Counted from the stretch's first letter, positions 33,081-41,859 are shown. The stretch: 64,000 bases of DNA from JAUZRW01 sp964549915 (GCA_964549915.1 CAZJWX010000005.1:62001-126000); one strand, 5' to 3'. Notes: generated from the sequence alone by a model not told the origin. Program-made: numbers and translations.

Positions 33081-33785
33081 ATGAATCTGCTCACTATCCC
33101 GGTCATCGTCTTCGCTATGTTCACCCAGTCGCTCGCTGGATTTGGTGCCGGGTTGATTGCCATGCCGCTCTTGATCGGCTTGATCGGCCTGGAGACAGCC
33201 ACACCTGCCTTCGCTATGTTGGCGCAGACGGGTGGCCTGCTGCTGATGCTGCGTTACCGCGAAGAATTGAACTTCAGCACAGTCTGGCGCTTGCTGCTGA
33301 TGTCCTTCATCGGTGTGCCCCTGGGCGTCTGGCTCAGCGGTGTCGTCGCAGAAGATTTCGCGAAGTTCGTCCTGGGGTGTGTCACCATCGGCTATGCGCT
33401 CTATACGCTCTTCGGGCTGTCGGTGCCGCGCCTCTCGCAGCGCTGGGCCTTCGGCTTCGGCTTCGGATCCGGGTTGCTGGGTGGTGGCTACAACATGGGT
33501 GGCCCACCGCTGGTGATCTTCGGCACCAGCCAGCGGTGGAAGCCAGGGGAATTTCGTTCCAATATCTCCAGCGTGTTCTTCCCCACCGGGTTCATCACCA
33601 TCATGACGCACTTCACAATGGGCAACATCACTACAGAAGTGCTGCAATACTACCTGCTGCTGCTGCCCTTCCTGCTGCTGGCGATGTTCGCTGGCTTCTA
33701 CCTGGATCGTTTCATCCAACCAGAAGCCTTCCGGCGCGGCGTGCTGGTGCTGCTGGTCGCGCTGGGAATGTCGCTGATCTTCTAG
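33081..33785 (+). CDS. TSUP-family (TauE/SafE) membrane exporter
   Basis: This 234-residue protein has about eight hydrophobic helices and the internal duplication typical of TSUP transporters: 'SLAGFGAGLIAMPLLIGLIG' in the first half and 'GLLGGGYNMGGPPLVIFG' in the second. Family members move sulfite, sulfoacetate or other organosulfonates. The start at 33081 gives a normal N-terminus. A GTG at 32988 is possible but would add a non-membrane leader. Its stop overlaps that of the convergent LLM gene within a shared CTAG (33782-33785). Confidence 0.88.
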   Translation: MNLLTIPVIVFAMFTQSLAGFGAGLIAMPLLIGLIGLETATPAFAMLAQTGGLLLMLRYREELNFSTVWRLLLMSFIGVPLGVWLSGVVAEDFAKFVLGCVTIGYALYTLFGLSVPRLSQRWAFGFGFGSGLLGGGYNMGGPPLVIFGTSQRWKPGEFRSNISSVFFPTGFITIMTHFTMGNITTEVLQYYLLLLPFLLLAMFAGFYLDRFIQPEAFRRGVLVLLVALGMSLIF

Positions 33786-34810
33786 CTCGCCTGCATAGCC
33801 TTGCGTGCGTGCTCCCAGACGACTTTGCGCTTCTCATCTTCCGGTTCGAAGGGGAAGTAATAGCCGACGCGGTCGAGCAGCCCCTCGTAGCGCTCGCGCA
33901 CGGCGTAGGGTAGTTCATCCGGCGGCGCAACGACCGCAATCTCGTGCATGATCTCGTCCGGCACTTCCTTCCACATCTCTTCCCACTTGCCTTCTTTCGT
34001 CAACTGGTTCATGCGCTCGCCGAAATCGCCCCAGCCGTGCAGGTCGAGGACGCGGCGGTAGCTGGGTGTGCTGGCATAGAAGGCAATTTGGGATTTGATC
34101 TCGATAGTGTTCTGCTGGATTTCTTCGTCATTACGCCCGGTCACGACGAAGACCGCGCAGGACAGCGCCACATCATCAATACGGCGTGCGGTACGTTCCG
34201 CGCCCTCGGAAATCGCCGGACGGATGACTTCGCGCAGGTAACGGGTCGTGTGGAAGGGGTGCACGTGGAAGCCGTCCGCCAGTTCACCGCCGAGCCTGCA
34301 CAGCGCCGGGCCGACCCCGGCGATATAGACCGGAATCTGCGGGTGTTCGATTGGCCCCGGGTTGAAGAAGGGCGGCAGCACGCCGAAACTGTAATGCTCG
34401 CCCCGGTGGCGCAGACCGCTCTGATTCTGAAAGGCATCCCAGATTTTGCGCATGGAAGTGACGTAATCGCGAAGCTGTGAGACGGGCTTGCCATCCCATT
34501 GGGCGCTGAAGCGCTTGACGATGTGCACGGCGATCTGTGTGCCCAGCCCCAGGATGAAGCGGCCTCTGGATTGTGCAGCCAGGTCCCAGGCAATTTGCGC
34601 GGTGACCATCGGGCTGCGCGGGAAGGCGACGGCAATGCTGGTGCCGAGCATGATGCGCTCGGTGGCGTGCGCGGCCAGCGGCAGCGGCAGGAACGGATTG
34701 TGCTGGGCTTCCGCCGTCCACAGGCCATCGAAGCCATAGTCTTCGACGATTCGTGCCAGTTCGGGGATGGTGTTCAGGTCGTCGGGGAAGATGGTAACGT
34801 CGAATTGCAT
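33782..34810 (-). CDS. Luciferase-like, probably F420-dependent, oxidoreductase (TIGR03617-like)
   Basis: This 342-residue TIM-barrel flavin/deazaflavin enzyme begins 'MQFDVTIFPDDLNTIPELAR' and has 'YGFDGLWTAEAQHNPFLPL', 'AWDLAAQSRGRFILGLGTQI' and 'PVYIAGVGPALCRLGGELAD', in the order seen in the mycobacterial-type F420 LLM group. It likely oxidises or reduces an unknown substrate with F420. AGGAAAT lies 8 nt before the ATG at 34810, so the frame's extension to 34885 is discounted. Confidence 0.92.
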   Translation of the reverse strand: MQFDVTIFPDDLNTIPELARIVEDYGFDGLWTAEAQHNPFLPLPLAAHATERIMLGTSIAVAFPRSPMVTAQIAWDLAAQSRGRFILGLGTQIAVHIVKRFSAQWDGKPVSQLRDYVTSMRKIWDAFQNQSGLRHRGEHYSFGVLPPFFNPGPIEHPQIPVYIAGVGPALCRLGGELADGFHVHPFHTTRYLREVIRPAISEGAERTARRIDDVALSCAVFVVTGRNDEEIQQNTIEIKSQIAFYASTPSYRRVLDLHGWGDFGERMNQLTKEGKWEEMWKEVPDEIMHEIAVVAPPDELPYAVRERYEGLLDRVGYYFPFEPEDEKRKVVWEHARKAMQAS

Positions 34811-34881
34811 AAGGGCATTTCCTGAAAGAGTATTTTGGGTATGAGCGGCATTATACATTGCCCTGCCATCATGTGCCCGCA

Positions 34882-35553
34882 TCACTCGCGAGACGCCCGC
34901 CAGACGAGCACATCGTCGAACTCAACCGAGACGATGGCATCATCCCCGGCATCAACGGGCAGGCCGACGACGAGACCTGTGTGGCCTTCGCGGAACGCTC
35001 CATCCTGTACGCTGCCCAGGTGCTGCCCATTGACCGAGAGCGCCAGCGAGTCATGGGTACAGGTGGCACGCAGGGTATTGCGCTGGCCGTTGGGGCGCAT
35101 CTGTGCCCCGTTCTGCCAGGGGATCAGCGCCGTCACGCCTTCGGAATCCCCGCGCCGGATGGAGAAAGCGCCATCGCCAGATACGAGGAAGTAGTAGCCA
35201 TGTCCGTTCAGCAGTGGGTTGGCGCGGCACATCACGCCCACGAGGGCATCATGATAGGCCGACGTGAAGGCGAACTGTGCCTGAATCACGGTATCGCGGT
35301 AGCTGTCGTTATGCAGGCCGATGCCAAAGCGCCCCGGCAGGGAGAAGATCGTTCGGTATACGCCATCCTCGATCTGGAAGTAGACATTGGGGTCGTTGAT
35401 GGTCTGCCAGCCGCCGACCGTCTCGAAGGTTGCGGCGACGACCTGCTCTTGCAGGTCAACTGCGGGGGCCGAACCACCCGGGACCCGGCGCGGCAGACAG
35501 GCACTCACGAGGATAATCAGCAACAGCAGCAGGATCGGACGGGTTATTCTCAT
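34882..35553 (-). CDS. Lipoprotein with LamG/DUF1080-like beta-sandwich
   Basis: The 223-residue precursor has a lipoprotein signal peptide with lipobox 'LIILVSAC' (Cys near residue 19). The mature part is beta-rich: 'NPLLNGHGYYFLVSGDGAFS' and 'NTLRATCTHDSLALSVNGQH' match the pattern of concanavalin-like lectin domains of the 3-keto-disaccharide hydrolase type. A carbohydrate-binding role on the cell surface is inferred. GAGGAAGCC lies before the ATG at 35553, preferred to 35580. Confidence 0.85.
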   Translation of the reverse strand: MRITRPILLLLLIILVSACLPRRVPGGSAPAVDLQEQVVAATFETVGGWQTINDPNVYFQIEDGVYRTIFSLPGRFGIGLHNDSYRDTVIQAQFAFTSAYHDALVGVMCRANPLLNGHGYYFLVSGDGAFSIRRGDSEGVTALIPWQNGAQMRPNGQRNTLRATCTHDSLALSVNGQHLGSVQDGAFREGHTGLVVGLPVDAGDDAIVSVEFDDVLVWRASRE

Positions 35554-35735
35554 CAGCGGCTTCCTCTTTCTGGTGCGCATGGGCGCGTTGTTTCTGCGTT
35601 CAGTGTGTCTGTGTACAGTGTACCGCCAAACGCGCTCCGGTAGAGAGTCCGCAACTCAGCCGCTTCGCCTTGCGTATAGCCTTGCAATGGATTCTGTGTT
35701 ATTCAGGTAGAAACCACGAGAAAAGGACACACACG

Positions 35736-36119
35736 ATGCGCGATTTTGTCATCCGTATTTTGATCAACGCGATTGCGATCATCGTCGCGGCCCAGCTCCT
35801 GCCGGGCATCCAGGTGACGAATGAGTTTGGCCCGCTGCTGCTGGTCGCCTTGATTCTGACCATCGTCAACGCCGTGCTCAAGCCGATTCTGCTGCTGTTG
35901 TCTTGCCCGCTGGTGCTGCTGACGCTCGGCCTTTTCATCCTGGTGATCAACGCTGTGGCTCTGCAAATCGCGGCCTATTTTTCTGGCGGCAATTTCGTCA
36001 TTGATGGCTTCTGGCCTGCGTTCTGGGGTGGCATCATCATGGCAATCCTCAACATGCTGCTGGAAGCGGTGATCGGCAAGGACGACCAGACTCCCAAGCA
36101 GCCTGCCAAGCGCGGCTGA
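35736..36119 (+). CDS. Phage-holin-family-4 (PF04020) membrane protein
   Basis: This 127-residue protein has four membrane helices: 'MRDFVIRILINAIAIIVAAQ', the 'NAVLKPILLLLSCPLVLLTL' block that marks the family, and two more. These proteins are widespread outside phages, and no lysis genes are present, so a housekeeping membrane role is more likely than lysis. AAAAGGAC precedes the ATG. Confidence 0.9.
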   Translation: MRDFVIRILINAIAIIVAAQLLPGIQVTNEFGPLLLVALILTIVNAVLKPILLLLSCPLVLLTLGLFILVINAVALQIAAYFSGGNFVIDGFWPAFWGGIIMAILNMLLEAVIGKDDQTPKQPAKRG

Positions 36120-36132
36120 CGCATCCGCGCCT

Positions 36133-37041
36133 TCATTGCCCTGCGACTTCAGCCGGGCAGACGACGCGCAGCGCCCCTTTCAGGCAGTGGGCTGTCAGCG
36201 GCGTGTGCCCGAAGGGGCTGTTTTCACCATCGGCGTAAAGCGGCTGCTGTGGCTCCGCTTCGATGGTGACTTCACTGCCCTGCCAGTGCTGCAAGGTCAG
36301 ATCACCCAGTTCCATACGAGCAACGCTGCTGGCGATGCCGACGGCGGTGCGCAGATCGTTGTTCAACACGAAGACATCCAGCTTGCCGTCATCAATGTGG
36401 ATATTTGGGGAGAGCCGGATGCCCATCGCGCCGATGGCGTTACCATTGCTGATGAGGCAGGCTGCGCCCTGCGTCTGGACGGTTTCGCCATCAATGGTCA
36501 GGGTGTATTGGGCGTGGTGCACTTGCTCGAATTGCGAAATCGCCTGCACGCCGCCCACGATATAGGCCATCACGCCGAAGCGGTCTTTCATCTCGCGGGT
36601 CACGACCTCGCTGAATGTGGCGACCATGCCGCTGCCGAAGCGCAGCAAGAAAGCCTGATCGCCCGCCATGCCCACGTCAATCGCCCGCACCGTTGCATCA
36701 TCGGCGAGCAAGGCGTGCAGCGCAGGCTGCAACGTGGCCGGAATGCCCAGTTCGTCCGCGAGGGCATTGGCCGTTCCCCCCGGCAGAATCGCCAGCGGAA
36801 CATCCTGATGCAGCATCCCCTGCACGACATCCAACTGCGTGCCGTCCCCACCATAAGCCATGATGAGGTCAACGCCGGCCCCAATTGCGTCTCGCGCCTG
36901 GGCTGCGCCATCCCCTGCCGCGAATGTGATCGATGCATTCCAGGTGATGTCATACTCATGGAAGACATCGTTGAGTGTATTCAGAATCGGCTCATTCCTG
37001 CCCGACGCCGGATTGATGATGACGTGAACCTTACGCGCCAT
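36133..37041 (-). CDS. Diacylglycerol-kinase-family lipid kinase (YegS/DgkB-like)
   Basis: The 302-residue soluble kinase has the DAGK catalytic domain: 'VHVIINPASGRNEPI', the ATP loop 'MAYGGDGTQLDVV' and 'LAILPGGTANALADELGIP'. It probably phosphorylates diacylglycerol or a related lipid for phospholipid recycling. GAGGAGGCC directly precedes the ATG at 37041, which fixes the start. The C-terminal beta-domain is present, so the gene is intact. Confidence 0.94.
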   Translation of the reverse strand: MARKVHVIINPASGRNEPILNTLNDVFHEYDITWNASITFAAGDGAAQARDAIGAGVDLIMAYGGDGTQLDVVQGMLHQDVPLAILPGGTANALADELGIPATLQPALHALLADDATVRAIDVGMAGDQAFLLRFGSGMVATFSEVVTREMKDRFGVMAYIVGGVQAISQFEQVHHAQYTLTIDGETVQTQGAACLISNGNAIGAMGIRLSPNIHIDDGKLDVFVLNNDLRTAVGIASSVARMELGDLTLQHWQGSEVTIEAEPQQPLYADGENSPFGHTPLTAHCLKGALRVVCPAEVAGQ

Positions 37042-37164
37042 GTTGGCCTCCTCACGCTGTGTATGTGTCGCTAACGATACCATGCTAGCGGAAAATCAGC
37101 CGTCCCCGAAACGTCTCAGATGAATGAAGCTACTGGCATGGATTTGCCATTCCACTTCATCACA

Positions 37165-37186
37165 CAAAACAACCCCTGTCGGGGCC
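37165..37186 (-). terminator. Weak terminator after second histidine kinase gene
   Basis: On the minus strand CCCC-GACA-GGGG (37173-37184), extended by G-T pairs, is followed by TTGTTTTG. It lies about 37 bp past the kinase stop. Confidence 0.5.
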
Positions 37187-37222
37187 AGGGCAGGTTAGAA
37201 GGGATACCTTGTCAAATATAGG

Positions 37223-38791
37223 TTATTTTTGCAGCGGCAGGGTGATGTAGACCATGGTGCCGCTTCCTTCCCGGCTCTGGAGGGCGATTTCGCCACCATG
37301 CAGGCGGATCGCGCGGCGGGCGATGGGCAATCCCAGGCCGAAACCGGGTGTGTTGTGCGCGTCGTCTTTGCGCCAGAAGCTCTGGAAGGCGCGTCCTTGA
37401 TCTTCTTCGGAGATGCCAATGCCGGTATCTTCAATGACCACCTGAATGCGACGATCATCTGTGCTGAGGCGAACGGTGATTTTGCCATCGGGTGGGGTGA
37501 AGCGTACGGCGTTATCCAGTAGCTGCCGGAAAGCGTCGGTCAGATAATCTGCTACGCCGTGCAGCCGGGGAAAATCGTCATCGTCGGGTGCCAGAAACTC
37601 GATCTGGGGCTGGTTCGGGCGCAGTGCAATCTGCTGGCAGAGCATGCTCAGCAGCGAGCGCACATCAATGTCCGTTTTCGGGTGTGTGGTGTGGCTTTCC
37701 AGTTCGACGAGCCGGGTCAACATCTGCACCAGTCGCACGATCCGCTCAACTTGCTCATGGATCGTATCGGCGTAGTGTTCGCGCTTCTCAGGGGAATCCG
37801 TCCGCACCATCAAGTAGAGCGGTGCGCTGATGAGGGTCAGCGGTGAGCGAAATTCATGAGCGGCATCGCGGATGAAGCGCGTGATGATGTCAATACGCAT
37901 TTTCTCCAGCACGGCTTGCAGCGCCCGCTCCTGATCCTGGCGACGCTCCGTGATATCCAGGAAGGTGCCAGAGAGCTTCAGCGGTTTACCGTGCTCATCG
38001 TGCATGACTCGTCCGTCGGAGAGCACCCAGCGAATGCTGCCATCGGAGCGTAGGATGCGCTTCTCGACGTGGTAGGGCTGCCCCGTCCGCATGGACGCTT
38101 CGATGGCCGTCTCCGCCTTCTGGCGGTCATCCGGGTGAATCAGCGAGAGTCCCAGTTCGAGAGACGGAGGCTCGGTTGTCGGGTCAATTCCGCAAATGGA
38201 GCAGAACTCATCCGACCAGATCGTCTCGCCCGTCTGCACGTTCCATTCCCAATGGGCGATGTGGGCGATTTTCTGCGCCTGTGCCAGCCGAGCCTCGCTC
38301 TCGCGCAGGTCTTCCTCAATCTGCTTGCGGTCGGTGATGTCCCGCGCAATAGAGAGAATATATTGTACTTCGCCCGACGCATCGAAAATGGGCGAGAGTC
38401 GTGCCTCGAAGAAATGGTTTTTCCCCTGTACAGGAAAGGGGAAATCGACCGCAGCTTCTTCGCCCGTCGTGAACACGGATGCGCCAGCTTCTTCCCACTG
38501 TGTCGCCGCTGGTTCAGGCATCCCCATTTCGCGTGCCGTCCTGCCCAGGTATGCCTCTGGTGCCTTCCCGGTGATGACCTGCACGTGGGCGTTGATGTAT
38601 ACATGACGCAGGTCATGGTCGAAGAGCGCGATCACATCATGTGCATAATTCAGGATCGCCTGGTACGGAATCTGGAAGGCAGCTTCTTCCTGCTCCAGCC
38701 ACTGCGTCACTAGCTCCTCAACCGAGCAACCGAGGAAATCCGCCCGCCGTTGGAGCCGATCCTGCATCTGTGCGGAGAGTTTCAAGTCCAT
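37223..38791 (-). CDS. PAS-PAS sensor histidine kinase with N-terminal RHH-like segment
   Basis: This 522-residue soluble kinase contains a PAS domain with its PAC (about 45-165), a second PAS of the PAS_3 type (about 180-290, 'WEWNVQTGETIWSDEFCSI'), a HisKA box 'RDAAHEFRSPLTLI' and an intact ATPase domain ('DTGIGISEEDQG', 'GFGLGLPIARRA'). Residues 2-35 ('LKLSAQMQDRLQRRADFLGC', then 'SVEELVTQWLEQEE') read like a CopG/Arc ribbon-helix-helix, unusual at the front of a kinase. The ATG at 38791 was preferred to a GTG at 38809, although neither has a strong Shine-Dalgarno. No response regulator is adjacent. Confidence 0.92.
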   Translation of the reverse strand: MDLKLSAQMQDRLQRRADFLGCSVEELVTQWLEQEEAAFQIPYQAILNYAHDVIALFDHDLRHVYINAHVQVITGKAPEAYLGRTAREMGMPEPAATQWEEAGASVFTTGEEAAVDFPFPVQGKNHFFEARLSPIFDASGEVQYILSIARDITDRKQIEEDLRESEARLAQAQKIAHIAHWEWNVQTGETIWSDEFCSICGIDPTTEPPSLELGLSLIHPDDRQKAETAIEASMRTGQPYHVEKRILRSDGSIRWVLSDGRVMHDEHGKPLKLSGTFLDITERRQDQERALQAVLEKMRIDIITRFIRDAAHEFRSPLTLISAPLYLMVRTDSPEKREHYADTIHEQVERIVRLVQMLTRLVELESHTTHPKTDIDVRSLLSMLCQQIALRPNQPQIEFLAPDDDDFPRLHGVADYLTDAFRQLLDNAVRFTPPDGKITVRLSTDDRRIQVVIEDTGIGISEEDQGRAFQSFWRKDDAHNTPGFGLGLPIARRAIRLHGGEIALQSREGSGTMVYITLPLQK

Positions 38792-39083
38792 GATGCGCGA
38801 CTGCTCCACCGAAATGTTCGTCCGTCTGCTTATCTCCCTGGATTATACCGCGAGATTGCAGAGTCTTGCGTTGGGATTTTCGCCGAAGGTAGGCCGGGTG
38901 GGAGAAGCGGGGGCGAGCCTGGGGTGAGGAATGCCCTGAGTGGCTGCCGAATCTACATTCCAAACACTGCGCATTGCTTCTGTACCCCCTTATAACAGAA
39001 TCGCAACCTTATGCAGGCCTCTGGCGGGGTACAATGAGGGTGCAGCGAAAGCTGTGCTCGTTAACAAGTTTGGAGGTTTCTTT

Positions 39084-39188
39084 ATGCGTCTACAGGTGAA
39101 ACTGCCCATTCGTCCGGTGTTCCTGAAGTCACGCATCACCCCTCGGGCACGGGCTGGTTTACAGGGCGCCGAATGGAGTTTCCCGTAG
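39084..39188 (+). CDS. Possible 34-residue basic small protein
   Basis: An ATG with a strong Shine-Dalgarno (TGGAGG at 39071-39076, 7-nt spacing) opens a 34-codon frame encoding a basic peptide ('MRLQVKLPIRPVFLKSRIT' at the start). It is followed 24 bp later by a palindromic hairpin. No homologue is recognised. The only evidence is the ribosome site and position, so it may be a leader peptide or spurious. Confidence 0.3.
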   Translation: MRLQVKLPIRPVFLKSRITPRARAGLQGAEWSFP

Positions 39189-39212
39189 CTAAAGTGACGT
39201 AAACCTTCAACC

Positions 39213-39231
39213 GGGCGGTCATTGACCGCCC
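39213..39231. promoter_or_regulatory. Near-perfect palindrome / hairpin
   Basis: GGGCGGTCA (39213-39221) and TGACCGCCC (39223-39231) are exact inverted arms around one base. It lies downstream of the small reading frame and 140 bp before the phosphoribosyltransferase gene. It could be an operator or a transcript 3' end; no T-run follows. Confidence 0.45.
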
Positions 39232-39370
39232 ACCCTCCAAACACCGCCCGCTCCGAACCTGGCAACCCTCAGATGTGGCAATTCAGGCGAACAGCCCGTT
39301 GATTCGCGCGTCGTTTTGTTAGACAGTAGATTGTATTGCTGGCAAAGCTCCGTCAGAGGAGGACGAGATC

Positions 39371-39925
39371 ATGTCAAGTCGCGAGACTCATCCCATCGAA
39401 ATCGCTGGTATTCACCGCGAACTGCCCAAATTCGAGATCAAGCCCGGTGTGCGCATCGCCATCTTGAACATTCTGGGTGATACCGAACTGGTGCAGGCCG
39501 CTGCCCAGGCACTCGCCGAGAAGTTGCAGGCTCTGTCGCCCGAAGTGCTGGTGACGGCGGAAGCCAAGTCGATCCCGCTGGCGCACGCCCTCAGCGCTGC
39601 GATGAACAACTTACCCTACGTCGTGCTGCGCAAGACGCTCAAGCCCTATATGGGAGATGCCCTCAAATCCGAGACTCTCAGCATCACCACCGGGGAACCG
39701 CAGACGTTGTTCCTGGATGAGAAAGATCGTGTGCTGATGCAGGGCAAGCGCGTGGTACTGGTGGATGATGTCATCTCGACGGGCAGCACCTTGCAGGGGA
39801 TGCGCCTGATCGTCAACAAGGCCGGGGCGCAAATCGTCGCCGAATCCGCCATCCTCACGGAAGGCGACCGCGCCCAGTGGCATGACATCATCGCGCTCGG
39901 TCACCTGCCCGTCTGGGTGGATTGA
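39371..39925 (+). CDS. Type I phosphoribosyltransferase (adenine-PRT-like)
   Basis: The 184-residue protein has the PRPP-binding motif 'RVVLVDDVISTGSTLQGM' with the paired Asp residues, and an upstream 'VTAEAKSIPLAHALSAAM' PPi loop typical of adenine/xanthine phosphoribosyltransferases. It salvages a nucleobase with PRPP; which one is unclear, since 'LRKTLKPYMG' resembles Xpt/PurR-type proteins as much as Apt. GGAGGACGAGATC precedes the ATG. Confidence 0.92.
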   Translation: MSSRETHPIEIAGIHRELPKFEIKPGVRIAILNILGDTELVQAAAQALAEKLQALSPEVLVTAEAKSIPLAHALSAAMNNLPYVVLRKTLKPYMGDALKSETLSITTGEPQTLFLDEKDRVLMQGKRVVLVDDVISTGSTLQGMRLIVNKAGAQIVAESAILTEGDRAQWHDIIALGHLPVWVD

Positions 39926-39936
39926 CAGCAGAGGCA

Positions 39937-39961
39937 TCGCATCACGGGGATTTGAACCCCA
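39937..39961 (-). other. tRNA 3'-end-like fragment
   Basis: On the minus strand TGGGG-TTCAAAT-CCCCG is a textbook T-arm, followed by TGATGCG and A in the places of the acceptor 3' strand and discriminator. No matching 5' half exists upstream. It may be an attachment-site remnant or chance. Confidence 0.3.
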
Positions 39962-39980
39962 GATACACAAACATCCGGCG

Positions 39981-41411
39981 TCAGCCCCGTTCGCGCAGAA
40001 CACGCTGCGCCGCCAGGTAGCCCGCCATGCCGTGTACGCCGCCGCCGGGGGGCGTGGATGACGAGCAGAGGTAGATGTCTTCCGCCGGGGTTCCGTACGG
40101 ACGCAGCGTGGGCAGCGGACGTGTGAAGAGCTGAAAGATGTCCTGAATGCCCCCGTTGATGTCGCCGCCGCTGTAATTGGGATTATAGAACTCGTATTCC
40201 ATGGCGTTGGTCGTGGTGGCGGCGATCACGCGCTCTTTGAAGCCGGGAGCAAAGCGCTCAATCTGATTGTCGATGGCTTCGCGCATATCCACCGTAGAAC
40301 CGTTGGGGACGTGGCAGTATGCCCAGACGGTATTCTTACCCTCCGGCGCGCGGCTCTCATCGAAGAGGCTCTGCTGCGCGACCAGCACATAGGGCTTTTC
40401 GGCATGTTGGCCGTTATTGGCGGCACGTTCCGAGATGGCGATCTCGCGCAGCGTCCCGCCGAGGTGCAGCGTCCCCGCGCCCCGGCAGGCTTCGGCTGTC
40501 CAGGGGATTTCCCCATCAATGGCATAATCCACCTTGAAGACCCCCGGCCCATAGCGATAGCGGTTCAGGCGGCTGCGATAACTCGCCGGGAGTCGTTCCC
40601 CGGCAATCTGCGCCAGATTGCGCGGATTGGTGTTGAAGAGGTAAGCGCGGGCGCTGGGGAGTTCTTTCATTGACCGTATATGGTGGTTGGTATGAAGCTC
40701 GCCGCCGAGCGATTCCAGGTAGCTGACGAGGGCGTTGGCGATGCTCTGCGAGCCGCCGACAGGGATCGGCCAGCCGACCGCGTGCCCCAGCAACCCCAGT
40801 ACCAGCCCGAACGACGACGATAGCAAGTCTTCCATGCGCAGCAGCGAATGGGCTGCCAGCCCCGCGAAGAAGCCCCGCGTCTTCTCTTCACGGAACCAGA
40901 CGTTGCTGAGCCAGGTGGCCGGGAATCCCGCTGCCAGCCCGAAGATTGCCAGCGAAATCGGATTGCGCGGCGGAAGCGTGAGGGGGCGCAGCGATGTGTC
41001 GATGATCAGCTCCCAGCGTTTCACCAGGGGCGCGAAGAGCCGTTTGTACTGCGCGGCATCCCTGCCCAACGCCTCGGCTGTCTCGTCTAGCGAACGATGC
41101 AGGACGGCTGCCGTGCCATCGTCAAAGGGATGTGCCAGTGGATAGGTTGGATGCACCCAGCGCAGGCCGTATTCTTCCAGGGGTAGGGCGCGGAAGAAGG
41201 GAGAGGCCAGCGCCGTCGGATGAATCGCCGAGCAGATGTCGTGCTGATACCCCGGCAGAGTCAGTTCCAGGGTGCGCATCCCGCCGCCGATGGTCTCCTT
41301 CGCCTCAAAGACGGCGACCTTCCAGCCTGCCTGCGCCAGCGTGATGGCTGCGGCGAGTCCATTGGGGCCAGAGCCAATGATGACGGCATCGTAGTCGTAG
41401 CGCGTTGTCAT
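39981..41411 (-). CDS. Phytoene-dehydrogenase-like FAD oxidoreductase
   Basis: The 476-residue flavoprotein begins with the dinucleotide fold 'DAVIIGSGPNGLAAAITLAQ' and 'VFEAKETIGGGMRT' and ends with 'GGGVHGMAGYLAAQRVLRER', the pattern of CrtI/COG1233 enzymes. Other carotenoid genes are absent and the protein matches the wider COG1233 group, so a carotenoid substrate is not assured. GGAGAT stands 9 nt before the ATG at 41411. Extension to 41579 lacks a start signal. Confidence 0.92.
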   Translation of the reverse strand: MTTRYDYDAVIIGSGPNGLAAAITLAQAGWKVAVFEAKETIGGGMRTLELTLPGYQHDICSAIHPTALASPFFRALPLEEYGLRWVHPTYPLAHPFDDGTAAVLHRSLDETAEALGRDAAQYKRLFAPLVKRWELIIDTSLRPLTLPPRNPISLAIFGLAAGFPATWLSNVWFREEKTRGFFAGLAAHSLLRMEDLLSSSFGLVLGLLGHAVGWPIPVGGSQSIANALVSYLESLGGELHTNHHIRSMKELPSARAYLFNTNPRNLAQIAGERLPASYRSRLNRYRYGPGVFKVDYAIDGEIPWTAEACRGAGTLHLGGTLREIAISERAANNGQHAEKPYVLVAQQSLFDESRAPEGKNTVWAYCHVPNGSTVDMREAIDNQIERFAPGFKERVIAATTTNAMEYEFYNPNYSGGDINGGIQDIFQLFTRPLPTLRPYGTPAEDIYLCSSSTPPGGGVHGMAGYLAAQRVLRERG

Positions 41412-41583
41412 GGGTGCATCTCCGAGTCTATGCCTGTTGCGATGGACGAACCCGTCCGCCGTTTGTTGCTCATAGTTGTTCCCAAGTGTAGCAGGAAGCC
41501 CGCCGGAACGCAGCACAAACCCCGTCCCTGGGTGCATTTCAGATGATTGGCAGTATGGAGTGACCCGTTCCTCGCTCACGGTT
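41412..41583. other. Upstream region of the FAD oxidoreductase gene
   Basis: No gene is visible. It leads into the inverted-repeat element that starts at 41584. Confidence 0.35.
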
Positions 41584-41762
41584 TTGCCCTCACCCTGCCT
41601 GACCTATCGTTCAGCCTGTCCCTCACCCACACCGGGGCGAGGGACTTGGGCAAACCTGCGGTTTGCGCCGCTTTCGGCGGCCTCTGCCCCTCTGCCCAGA
41701 CGCGAAGCGTCGACGGTGGGAGAAGGGGAAAGCGACGGTAGTCGCAAGGGGTGAGGGGGCAA
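41584..41762. repeat. MITE-like intergenic repeat with terminal inverted repeats
   Basis: The 179-bp element is bounded by TTGCCCTCACCC (41584-41595) and its near-exact complement GGGGTGAGGGGGCAA (41748-41762). Inside are four short perfect hairpins: GCAAACC/GGTTTGC (41650-41666), GCCGC/GCGGC (41667-41681), ACGC/GCGT (41700-41710) and GCGAC/GTCGC (41732-41745). It encodes nothing. A partial, decayed relative may lie at 48500-48550. Confidence 0.65.
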
Positions 41763-41859
41763 TCGCCAAAATGTTGAAATGCACCCCCTCCCTGTCGCAA
41801 ATCCGCGCCGGACGCTATAATCAGCACAAACGTTCAAGATGAGGCGAAGGTTCCACAGA

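Noticed and set aside
35736..36119. Prophage lysis gene (holin)
   Set aside because: PF04020 proteins are common chromosomal membrane proteins, and no endolysin, structural or integrase genes are close.
41584..41762. CRISPR-like array from repeated hairpins
   Set aside because: The hairpins differ in sequence and spacing and there are no repeated units with unique spacers.
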